Below are positions 7,645 through 18,546 of a DNA stretch of 64,000 bases, one piece after another. The notes beneath the pieces were generated by a model. The model saw nothing but the letters and a program-made list of their open reading frames with translations. It did not search any database and had not been told where the DNA came from. Position numbers and translations under genes: made by a program. The number at the start of each line of letters is the position of its first letter. Within the stretch, counting starts at the first letter, position 1. The stretch is from Kribbella italica. GTDB lineage: Bacteria; Actinomycetota; Actinomycetes; Propionibacteriales; Kribbellaceae. The stretch lies in contig NZ_JACHMY010000001.1 in assembly GCF_014205135.1 (NCBI RefSeq), forward strand, positions 4,836,001 to 4,900,000, given 5' to 3'.

Positions 7645-8505
7645 GTGGGCTTTTCTGAAAGTGTGGCAATCGTTGACACCAGCCCGCTGGGGCAAGGCGA
7701 CATCATCCGTCGAACGTCACGGACCGACGACATCTGGGACCAGGTAGCGGTGATCGTCACCGCCGACTGCGACATCGCGCGCGACAAGCACGCCGGCCGC
7801 CTGAGTTGCGTACCACTCATACCGGTTAGCAGCTATCTGGCGATAAGCTTCCTTCCGAAGCGGATAAGTCGCATCGAGATTGCGATCTACGAAAAGCTTC
7901 TAGCCATTATGCGCCAGAATCAGATCGCGTTGCTCGGACCGGACGCCGTGGCGATCAGCCCAAAACGGGCGAAGCACTGGCTTCTCAGCACCGAGCCGCT
8001 TGCGATCTGCCGGCGGCTTGCAATTCCGGACGAACAGGTCGAAAGCTTCGTCGCCTTGGCTGATCAGGCCAAACGACTGACTGCCTCGGCCGATCAGTCC
8101 TTCGATGATCAAGTGGCACGCATCTGCGAGTCGGAGCACGCCTTGGGCCGCGGAGAGTCCGCGAAGCTGCGGACTCGACTCTCGAACGACATCGCCGCAC
8201 ATCTGCGAGACCTCCCCGGCGACGCTCTCTTTCTCCGCCATCAGACCAGCGACGGATCTGATACCGGGTACATCGCCTATCTGAGGATCATCAGAGAGAT
8301 CCGTGACGAGCGCGTCGCCATCAAGGCATCCCAAATGTCCTACGAGATTACGCACGAACGGTGGGCCCGACTGTCGCCACCGTACATCTACGCCCTTACA
8401 CAGCGGCTCGGCAACGTGTTCAGCGCCATCGGTCTCCCCGAGGAGTACGAGGCATCTCGCGACGAGTGCGGCTCTCTTCTGATCGGTAACACTGACGCGA
8501 GTTAG
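7645..8505 (+). CDS. Unrecognised 286-aa protein with CDI motif, first gene of the helicase island
   Basis: I do not recognise this family securely. The GTG at 7645 has a strong ribosome site (GGGGAGGG, 7631-7638). Near residues 29-50 is a conserved-looking core VAVIVTADCDIARDKH followed by LSCVPLIP. A mostly helical middle follows, then a C-terminal RLSPPYIYALTQRLGNVF segment. No Walker, TOPRIM, TIR, HNH or restriction-nuclease motif is visible. No signal peptide or membrane segment is seen, so it is probably cytosolic. GC content and codon choice (ATA, AAA, TCA, AGA) differ by eye from flanking genes. It ends 8 bp before the helicase gene, so the two are surely co-transcribed. Confidence 0.75.
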   Translation: MGFSESVAIVDTSPLGQGDIIRRTSRTDDIWDQVAVIVTADCDIARDKHAGRLSCVPLIPVSSYLAISFLPKRISRIEIAIYEKLLAIMRQNQIALLGPDAVAISPKRAKHWLLSTEPLAICRRLAIPDEQVESFVALADQAKRLTASADQSFDDQVARICESEHALGRGESAKLRTRLSNDIAAHLRDLPGDALFLRHQTSDGSDTGYIAYLRIIREIRDERVAIKASQMSYEITHERWARLSPPYIYALTQRLGNVFSAIGLPEEYEASRDECGSLLIGNTDAS

Positions 8506-8513
8506 GCACGGGC

Positions 8514-10763
8514 ATGACAATCGTATTCACAATGAACTCTCTCAGGACCTTCCAGATCTGCGGCCTGCAGATCTCAGAAGCGGGAACTCAGATCCTCGAC
8601 AATCACCCCGAGATCGTGACCACCAAGATCTCCGGGGTGACCTACTTGATTCACCACCAGGACACTCTGGAATCTCGTCGCGTCGTGTTCGCCGGCGATC
8701 TCCCTGAGACCTTCCATGCTGCTGGGGTTTCACCGACTCATGAGCAGCAGGTGCTCGAGAGGGTCATCGCATTCGTGGAGCGCAGTCAGCACACCCCCCT
8801 CCTTCTCCCCAGCCAATGGAGCCAGTACAAACACAACGACTTCATTGCATTCTTTGCCTGTCGCCGCGATTTGATCATCGACGCGCCACGCTGGATCGCT
8901 CAGGTACCGACAGGACTCGACCCTGATGTGTACATGTGGTTGCTCACAAGCAGCTCCAAGAAGGTCACTCTCGAGGACTTCGCTCCCGTTCCTGGACTAC
9001 AGATGTCGGTGGAACAGAACTGGGCTACGGCCGTGGACATGATGAAGACAGCTCGAGCCAGCGCAAAACCCACCGTGCAGGACGTTGCCGAGATGGATCT
9101 GACAAGTTCCGCATTCTCCGACGTCGTTCAGGATCTGTCATACAGCGGGTGGATGACGAGAATCACTGGACAGCAGCACACCTTCATCCATCAGCCTCCC
9201 AATCACTCCATCCGTCTCAGGGGCCCCGCCGGCAGCGGAAAGACGCTGACTCTCGTCCTGAAGGCAATTCGGGAAGTTGTCGAGGCTCGGGAGCGAGGGG
9301 AGTCAATCCAGGTTCTCTTCGTAACACACAGTTGGGCGTTGGCCGCAGAGGTCGACGACAACATCAGAAGACTGAGCGAGTGGGGCCCCTTGGATGAAAT
9401 CACCGTGCTGCCGTTGCTCGCTGTGGCCGAGGACCTACTACCGGCCGAGCGGTGGGACAGCGGCCTGACGCTCATCGGCGAGGACAGCTACAGCGGAAAG
9501 ATGGCGCAGCTCGATGAGATCGAGGAGATCATCGACAACTTCAAACGGGGCGACTGGATAACCTTCAGCGACGATGTCGGACCAGGATTACGTGAGAGGC
9601 TCCTGTCGAGCGACGAGGCCGATCTTCGCGCCTTCGCATGGGACTGCCTAATCGAGTTCGGATGCGTCCTGGGCGCGGACGGAATCTTCCCAGGCATGAA
9701 TTCTGAGGCGCGTTATCTAAAGCTGTCGCGAGATCCCTGGATGATACCTCTGGAGAACGACATAGATCGGAAGCTCATCTACCACCTGTACGAAACATAC
9801 ATCACTCAGCTCTTGGAGTCAGGCCGCCTGACCTCGGACCAACTCGTCAACGACTTCCTCAATTACCTAGAGACATTCATGTGGAACGTCCGCCGGGGAA
9901 AGCAAGGGTACGACTTGATCTTTGTCGATGAGTTTCACCTGTTCAACGTCCAGGAACGGCAGCTGCTGCGTTACCTGGCCCGTTCGGCGTCCGCCTACCC
10001 GCGGATTCTTATGGCCTTGGATCCACGCCAGTCTCCTTGGGAGGTGTATACCGAGTTCAACGGAGCCACTCCAAGCTCTACACCGTCAAAGTCCGACGAC
10101 GAGTTCGGAACCGTTTCTTCTGTGGACCTCCCGACCGTGCATCGCTTCTCTCCCGAGATCCTCGATCTCGTGAAACACCTGCATTGGGAATTCCCCAACC
10201 TCGACCTCGGCAGCAACTGGGATGTCGACTTTACCCACGTCAACTCGTCAGCCGAGCACGGCGCTCTCCCGAAACTCATCCGGAGCGGTTCGCAGCAGGC
10301 GGAGATAGTCGAGATCTACCAAGCTCTCAGAGCACTGCGGAACGGTGACTCGAATCGCTGGCAGGTAGCTCTTGCCATCGTTCACCCAGACCAGTTCCTG
10401 GCCTACAAAAATGTCGCGGACGGATTGCAGTCTGCCACGAAAAAGGTCACGATCATCGAGAGTAGGGAAGACATCGAGGTACTGCAGTACCGTCGCCGCG
10501 GCTTGGTCATCGGCCCAGCGGAGTATCTCGCCGGTCTCCAGTTCGATGCGGTGTTCGTTGCCGGTCTGCCGGAGATCGGCAACGGTCAGGCAAACCAAAG
10601 TTATCGTCGCCGGCAGTTCTTGTCGTTGCTCTACCTTGCCGTGACGCGCGCTTCGCGCGACGTTCACATCTTTGTCAATGACGATCACGGCGGAGTACCC
10701 GAGGTTCTGGCGAAGGCCAAAGACCAGGAACTGCTCGACTATATCGAGGGGTCTCAGGTCTGA
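8514..10763 (+). CDS. UvrD/Rep-like superfamily 1 helicase with unknown N-terminal domain
   Basis: The 749-aa protein has about 230 N-terminal residues that I do not recognise. The SF1 helicase motifs follow. Walker A GPAGSGKT is at residues 237-244, THSWALAAEVDDNI comes next (motif Ia region), and LIFVDEFHLF near 470 is motif II. VHRFSPEIL is motif IV-like, GLQFDAVFVAGLPE is motif V, and AVTRASRDVHIFV near 708-720 is motif VI. It is shorter than UvrD and RecB and lacks a visible nuclease domain. The start may instead be the ATG at 8532. With its small partner it forms an isolated lower-GC pair, an arrangement common in phage-defence cassettes. Function is inferred from domain type and context only. 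Confidence 0.85.
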   Translation: MTIVFTMNSLRTFQICGLQISEAGTQILDNHPEIVTTKISGVTYLIHHQDTLESRRVVFAGDLPETFHAAGVSPTHEQQVLERVIAFVERSQHTPLLLPSQWSQYKHNDFIAFFACRRDLIIDAPRWIAQVPTGLDPDVYMWLLTSSSKKVTLEDFAPVPGLQMSVEQNWATAVDMMKTARASAKPTVQDVAEMDLTSSAFSDVVQDLSYSGWMTRITGQQHTFIHQPPNHSIRLRGPAGSGKTLTLVLKAIREVVEARERGESIQVLFVTHSWALAAEVDDNIRRLSEWGPLDEITVLPLLAVAEDLLPAERWDSGLTLIGEDSYSGKMAQLDEIEEIIDNFKRGDWITFSDDVGPGLRERLLSSDEADLRAFAWDCLIEFGCVLGADGIFPGMNSEARYLKLSRDPWMIPLENDIDRKLIYHLYETYITQLLESGRLTSDQLVNDFLNYLETFMWNVRRGKQGYDLIFVDEFHLFNVQERQLLRYLARSASAYPRILMALDPRQSPWEVYTEFNGATPSSTPSKSDDEFGTVSSVDLPTVHRFSPEILDLVKHLHWEFPNLDLGSNWDVDFTHVNSSAEHGALPKLIRSGSQQAEIVEIYQALRALRNGDSNRWQVALAIVHPDQFLAYKNVADGLQSATKKVTIIESREDIEVLQYRRRGLVIGPAEYLAGLQFDAVFVAGLPEIGNGQANQSYRRRQFLSLLYLAVTRASRDVHIFVNDDHGGVPEVLAKAKDQELLDYIEGSQV

Positions 10764-11254
10764 ATGTTCTGGACCGCGAACGTCTTGACGTAGCGGTGGC
10801 ACGGGACGGGGATCGTGCCGCCGTCGACGGCGGCCTGGTAGTCGAAGGGGCCGTCGTCGGTCCAGCCGGAGCGTTCGTAGAAGCGGCGGGCGCGACTGTT
10901 GCCGGTGGCAACTGCCAACCAGGCGGCGGGGTGGCCTGCCTGAGCTACTTGCCGCTCGCCCTCGGTCAGCAACAGTCCGGCGATGCCGGAGCCGCGGTGG
11001 TTGGAAGAGACATAGACCTGCTCGACCTCGTCACCGGAGACGATCACAAACCCGGCGACTACTTGGTCAACGGTGGCAACCGTGGTTTCTGAAGTTCTCT
11101 CTGCCGCTCTGGTCCAGAAGGTGTCCTTCGTGCGGACAGCCGTCAGTTCCTCCGGGACGTTGCCGTCGTGGCCGTCGTGCCAGCCGGTGTGCCAGATCGC
11201 GGCCACGGCGTCGGCGTCGGCAGGGATGGCGGGGCGCACTCGCATGCGCCCCAC
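10754..11254 (-). CDS. GNAT N-acetyltransferase
   Basis: The 166-aa protein starts GTG at 11254, or ATG at 11245 giving MRVRPAIPADAD, which matches family starts better. The acetyl-CoA loop is VSSNHRGSGIAGLLL, and a typical NSRARRFYERSGW segment follows. The acceptor substrate is unknown. It begins 8 bp after the metH stop on the same strand and may be read through from metH. Its 3' end overlaps the convergent helicase gene by 10 bp, which marks the right edge of the island. Confidence 0.84.
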   Translation of the reverse strand: MGRMRVRPAIPADADAVAAIWHTGWHDGHDGNVPEELTAVRTKDTFWTRAAERTSETTVATVDQVVAGFVIVSGDEVEQVYVSSNHRGSGIAGLLLTEGERQVAQAGHPAAWLAVATGNSRARRFYERSGWTDDGPFDYQAAVDGGTIPVPCHRYVKTFAVQNIQT

Positions 11255-11262
11255 CGTGCCAC

Positions 11263-14865
<3,603 letters not shown>

Positions 14866-14870
14866 CCTTT

Positions 14871-14957
14871 GCCTCCAGAAGATTCCCGGAGGCGCCCTTG
14901 CAGTAGTGATCAGGACGAGCGTGGCGGGCCTCCGGCCCGTTGCAGCGCCTCTCGGCC
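14871..14957 (-). promoter_or_regulatory. S-adenosylhomocysteine (SAH) riboswitch controlling metH
   Basis: Read on the minus strand, P1 is GGCCGAG (14957-14951) with CTCGTCC (14919-14913), with one mismatch. The conserved AGGCGCTGCAA follows. P2 is CGGGCC-GGA-GGCCCG (14939-14925), then CCACGCTCG. The pseudoknot pairs AGGCGC (14950-14945) with GCGCCT (14895-14890). These match the known SAH aptamer layout. The expression platform is visible: GCCTCC (14893-14888) can instead pair with GGAGGC (14876-14871), the metH ribosome site. SAH binding would lock GCGCCT in the pseudoknot and free the site, turning translation on. No match to SAM or cobalamin switches was seen. Confidence 0.9.
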
Positions 14958-15009
14958 CAAGCAACGATCGTACTGGCCGACCGCGCTCAAATCAGCACCA
15001 AATGTCCAG

Positions 15010-15564
15010 TTAATGAGACTGGTGTCCATTCTGGTCGATCAGGTGCTGCAGCGCGGGCCCGTAGAGGTCGGCGACCAGCTCCGGATCGGCGGTCGCGGCC
15101 GGCCCGGTCTTCTGCAGGGCGAGCATCGCGCCGAGCCCGAGCAGGTGGGCGACGATCAGCTCGGCCCGCAGCTCGCTGTCGTCACCGTCGAGGCGATCGG
15201 CGAACGCCCGGACGACCTGCTCGCGGAACTGGTCGCGCATCCGGGCCCGCTCGTCACCGTCACCGGCCGCGAAGACGACCCGGACCAGGAGATCGCTGTC
15301 GTTCTGGCGACGCCAGCGGATCAGGGTCAGTACGGCGTGCCGCCCGAGCGACTCGTTCGGGGCCGCCACCAGCAGCTCACCCGCGTCACTGAAGTCGGCG
15401 ACCACGTCGAACAGCTGGTCCTTGCCCCCGAAGTGCTTGACGATCAGCGACGCGCTCACCCCGGCGTCGGCAGCGATCCCCCGCAGCGTGACAGCGGCGT
15501 ACGGCTGCCGGGCAAACGCCCGCCAGGCGGCCCGGAGGATGGCCTGGCGACCGGCGTCGGTCAC
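15010..15564 (-). CDS. TetR-family regulator coupled to the MFS gene
   Basis: The GTG at 15564 overlaps the MFS stop as GTGA, giving a 184-aa protein. The N-terminus ILRAAWRAFARQPYAAVTLR leads into the helix-turn-helix GIAADAGVSASLIVKHFGGK. The C-terminal domain resembles the TetR_C group common beside exporters. The four-base stop-start overlap implies coupled translation with the transporter. The likely operator is the palindrome at 17017-17032 before the MFS gene. Confidence 0.87.
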   Translation of the reverse strand: MTDAGRQAILRAAWRAFARQPYAAVTLRGIAADAGVSASLIVKHFGGKDQLFDVVADFSDAGELLVAAPNESLGRHAVLTLIRWRRQNDSDLLVRVVFAAGDGDERARMRDQFREQVVRAFADRLDGDDSELRAELIVAHLLGLGAMLALQKTGPAATADPELVADLYGPALQHLIDQNGHQSH

Positions 15565-16985
15565 GACGTACGACCTGCTTCGGCAAGTACCGGAACCGCA
15601 GTACGACGATGTGGGATCAGCAGCGTGAGACCCAGGGCGACGGCGGCTGCCGTGCCGGCGATCGCGAAGACGATTAGGTACGCGCCGAGCTTCGGGGCGA
15701 TGTGGCCGGCGTTCGTGGCCACCACCGCGGTCAGCACCGTCGCCACGATCGCGCTGCAGACTGCCTGGCCGATCGTGCGCATCAACGTGTTGAGGCCGTT
15801 CGCCGCGGCCGTTTCGGTCACCGGCACAGCATGCATGATCAGAGCGGGCAACGCCGAATACGCGACCGCGGTCCCGGCCGACACCACGGTCGCTCCGGCA
15901 ACGATCGCGAACAGGTTCTCGCTGGTGAACAGGCGTACGACGTACCCGAGAGCCATCAGCCCCGACGCGAAGGCGAGCGTGAAGCGCGGCCCGCGGGCGG
16001 CCGAGATCCGCGCCGACACCGGCGACAGCAGAACCATCGCGACCCCACCGGGCAGCAGGCACAAACCGCTGACCACGATCGACGCACCGAGCCCGTAGCC
16101 GGTCGAGACGGGCTCCTGGACGAGCTGCGCGGTGGACAACGAGTTGGCGTAGAAGGCGAAGCCGATCAGTAGCGCCGCCAGGTTGGTGAACAGGACCGCG
16201 GGACGCGCGGACACGCGGAGATCGACCAGCGGACTCTTCGTCCGAAGCTCGAACACCACCCACAGCGGAACGATCAGAGCCGCTCCGGCGAACGTCCCGA
16301 CAGTGGCGGCCGACCCCCACCCCCACGCGCTGCCCTTCGACACCGCGAGCAGCAGGCAGACCAGGAACCCGCTCAACCCCAGAGCGCCCAGTACGTCGAA
16401 CCGCCCGCTGGTCCGCAGCTTCGACTCGGGCACGATCAGCAGCACGACGGCGATGTCGAGCAGGCCGAGACCGGCGCAGATCCAGAACATCGTGTGCCAG
16501 TTGGCGTACTCGACCACCAGCGTCGCGGCCGGGATCCCGAACGCGGCGCCGACCCCGAGGGTCGAGCTCATGATCGCGATCGACGGGATCACCCGCTCGG
16601 CCGGCAGCTCGTCCCGCAGGATGCTGATGCCCAGCGGCACGACCGCCACCGCGGCGCCCTGGAACGCGCGCCCGGCCACCAGCACCGGCAACAGCGAACT
16701 CGTTGCACAAAGCAATGACCCGGCGACCATCGAGACCAGGGCGATCAGCAGCACCCGGCGCTTGCCGTACATGTCGCCGGCCCGCCCGAGCAGCGGCGTG
16801 AACACGGCACCGGTCAGCAACGCGACCGTCACCAGCCAACTGACATCAGCGGGCTTGCTGTGCGTCAGGCCGGGCAGCGCGGGCAGCAGCGGTACGACGA
16901 TGGTCTGCATCACCGAGACGAGCACACCGCACGACGCGAGCGCGGACAGGATCAGGCGGGGATGGGCGGCGGGCCGGACGGTCAC
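15561..16985 (-). CDS. MFS drug exporter, DHA2-like
   Basis: The 474-aa protein starts GTG at 16985 with GAGGA six bases upstream. It shows about fourteen hydrophobic segments, with LLGRAGDMYGKRRVLL (motif A) and GRAFQGAAVAVVPLG (motif C-like), which fits DHA2-type proton antiporters. The substrate is not predictable. It forms an operon with the downstream TetR gene, an arrangement typical of inducible multidrug efflux. Confidence 0.87.
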   Translation of the reverse strand: MTVRPAAHPRLILSALASCGVLVSVMQTIVVPLLPALPGLTHSKPADVSWLVTVALLTGAVFTPLLGRAGDMYGKRRVLLIALVSMVAGSLLCATSSLLPVLVAGRAFQGAAVAVVPLGISILRDELPAERVIPSIAIMSSTLGVGAAFGIPAATLVVEYANWHTMFWICAGLGLLDIAVVLLIVPESKLRTSGRFDVLGALGLSGFLVCLLLAVSKGSAWGWGSAATVGTFAGAALIVPLWVVFELRTKSPLVDLRVSARPAVLFTNLAALLIGFAFYANSLSTAQLVQEPVSTGYGLGASIVVSGLCLLPGGVAMVLLSPVSARISAARGPRFTLAFASGLMALGYVVRLFTSENLFAIVAGATVVSAGTAVAYSALPALIMHAVPVTETAAANGLNTLMRTIGQAVCSAIVATVLTAVVATNAGHIAPKLGAYLIVFAIAGTAAAVALGLTLLIPHRRTAVPVLAEAGRTS

Positions 16986-17016
16986 TCGGATTCCTCACTG
17001 GGGGCAGAGGTCCAGG

Positions 17017-17032
17017 GTAAACAATTGTTCAC
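17017..17032. promoter_or_regulatory. Probable TetR operator GTAAACAATTGTTCAC
   Basis: This 16-bp palindrome has one mismatched pair around the core AACAATTGTT. It lies 32 bp upstream of the MFS start and has the look of a common TetR-family site. The regulator encoded at 15010-15564 is the likely ligand-responsive repressor. Confidence 0.65.
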
Positions 17033-17130
17033 CCCGGCGCGAGCCGAATCCGTCTGGCGGCCGGTTGGCCCACCGAAGCACGCTCGAAATGGCCCGTGTC
17101 TCTGGGCCGACCGGAACTTAGTGTGATGAG

Positions 17131-17514
17131 GTGACCGAGACCCGACTGACCAGCCTGATGCACATCACTCCCCCGTCACTGCCGCCGGACGCGGAGGTGA
17201 TGACGGCGACGATCGAGGTCCCGCCCGGTGGCCCGGGCACGCCGCCACACCGGCACAGCGGCCCGGTCTTCGGCTACCTGCTGGAGGGCGAGCTGCTCTT
17301 CGAGCTGGAGGGTGAGGACCCGCGGGTGATCACCGCCGGCGAAGCGTTCTGGGAGCCGGGCGGCGACGTCATCCACTACCAGGCGGCCAACCACCTCGCG
17401 GACCGGTGGACGCGGTTCGTGGTGGTGATGGTCGGCGTACCGGGCGAGCCGATGCTGACGCTGGTGAGCGAGGAAGAGCTCGAGGCACGGCGGGACCGGC
17501 GGGGCGCGCGGTGA
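17131..17514 (+). CDS. Cupin-domain protein
   Basis: The 127-aa single-domain cupin has motif 1 PPHRHSGPVFGYLLEGE and motif 2 GEAFWEPGGDVIHYQ. The metal ligands are probably His-His in motif 1 plus Glu/His in motif 2. A -10-like TAGTGT (17119-17124) lies exactly where transcription would start at the GTG, and GATGAG directly abuts the GTG, so the mRNA may be leaderless. The end of the gene has been partly duplicated downstream (17471-17629) and leads by stop-start overlaps into the epimerase gene. Function is unknown. Confidence 0.8.
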   Translation: MTETRLTSLMHITPPSLPPDAEVMTATIEVPPGGPGTPPHRHSGPVFGYLLEGELLFELEGEDPRVITAGEAFWEPGGDVIHYQAANHLADRWTRFVVVMVGVPGEPMLTLVSEEELEARRDRRGAR

Positions 17515-17629
17515 CCGAGGTTGAGGTGTCGGCGGTTCGAGGGGGCGGCGGGTTGAACTCGAGGCCCGGCGGGATCGGCGGGGCGCGGTGAGCGAGCAGG
17601 AACTCGCGGCGCGGCGGGGCGCGCGGTGA
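17471..17629 (+). repeat. Degenerate triplication of the cupin 3' end with two chained mini-ORFs
   Basis: Three related segments each end in a GGGGCGCGGTGA or GGGGCGCGCGGTGA block: 17471-17514 (the true cupin end), 17555-17591 and 17597-17629. Each block contains GTGA. This creates a 26-codon frame (17511-17591) and a 13-codon frame (17588-17629), each starting in the stop of the one before; the last opens the epimerase GTG at 17626. The arrangement probably arose by slippage duplication and keeps translational coupling. The mini-peptides need have no function. Confidence 0.6.
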
Positions 17630-18489
17630 GCCGGATCTTCCTGGCCGGTGCGACCGGCGTCGTCGGGCGGTTGCTGCTCCCGCGGCTGGTCGCGGGCGGG
17701 CACGAGGTGACCGCGCTGACTCGTCGTACGGCGGACGCTGTGTCGTTGCGGACCCAGGGCGTGGACGCCGTCGTCGGAAACGTGTTCGACGCGGACGGAC
17801 TGCGTACGGCGGTCGCCGCGGCTGCGCCCGAGGTCGTGATGCATCAGCTCACCGACCTGAGCGGGCTGGACTTCGCGGCGAACGCGCGGATCCGGAAGGC
17901 CGGGACGCGGAACCTCGTCGACGCGGCGCTGGCCGCGGGAGCTCGGCGGATGGTGGTGCAGAGCATCGCGTGGGTCTACGAACCTGGCGACTCGCCCGCT
18001 TCGGAAGCGACACCGCTCGATCGGGCCGCGGAGTCGGAGACCCGGCGAGGCACGGTCGACGCGGTGAGGACGATGGAGGAGCTCGCGGCGAAGCTCCCCG
18101 AGTGGGTGGTGCTTCGGTACGGCACCTTGTACGGCCCCGGGACTTGGTACTCACCTGGTGGGTTGATGACCGAGAAGCTGGTCGCCAACGCCGATATCAG
18201 CAGCTTCCTGCACGTAGAGGACGCCGCCGACGCCGCAGTCGAGGCATTGGAGTGGCCGACCGGCGTGGTCAACGTCGTCGACGACGTACCGGCTCCTGCC
18301 AGCGAATGGGCGCCCGCGTTCGCGCGAGCGGTCGGCGCTCCGGTGCCCGAGGTGGTCGACGGCAACCGGACCGGCTGGGCCCGTGGGGCCGACAACTCCC
18401 TTGCCCGCAAGGACTTGGGGTGGACTCCGGCGTACCCCTCGTGGCGTGAAGGGTTCGCGCAGACAGCAGCCGGGCCCGGGGGCGCCTGA
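17626..18489 (+). CDS. NAD-dependent epimerase/dehydratase (extended/atypical SDR)
   Basis: The 287-aa protein begins VSRIFLAGATGVVGRLLLPR with the GATGVVG nucleotide-binding loop and a basic TRR after the second strand, favouring NADP. The usual YxxxK is not obvious; the central strand reads VQSIAWVYEPGDS, with Tyr in the expected place, and a LRYGTLYGPG segment follows, typical of this family. The substrate is unknown. The GTG start lies inside the preceding mini-ORF stop, and no independent ribosome site is visible, so expression probably depends on translation from the cupin gene. Confidence 0.83.
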   Translation: MSRIFLAGATGVVGRLLLPRLVAGGHEVTALTRRTADAVSLRTQGVDAVVGNVFDADGLRTAVAAAAPEVVMHQLTDLSGLDFAANARIRKAGTRNLVDAALAAGARRMVVQSIAWVYEPGDSPASEATPLDRAAESETRRGTVDAVRTMEELAAKLPEWVVLRYGTLYGPGTWYSPGGLMTEKLVANADISSFLHVEDAADAAVEALEWPTGVVNVVDDVPAPASEWAPAFARAVGAPVPEVVDGNRTGWARGADNSLARKDLGWTPAYPSWREGFAQTAAGPGGA

Positions 18490-18546
18490 GGGGGAGGGAG
18501 GCGCCGAGCCGGGCCCGGTTTGTTCGGTCCGCTGTGTGGGGAGGCG

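Noticed and set aside
7645..10763. Assignment of the island to Gabija
   Set aside because: The helicase fits loosely, but the partner has no ABC-ATPase/OLD or TOPRIM motif and comes first as a 286-aa protein.
14871..14957. SAM or cobalamin riboswitch before metH
   Set aside because: No B12-box and no SAM-I/IV core; the SAH aptamer elements fit instead.
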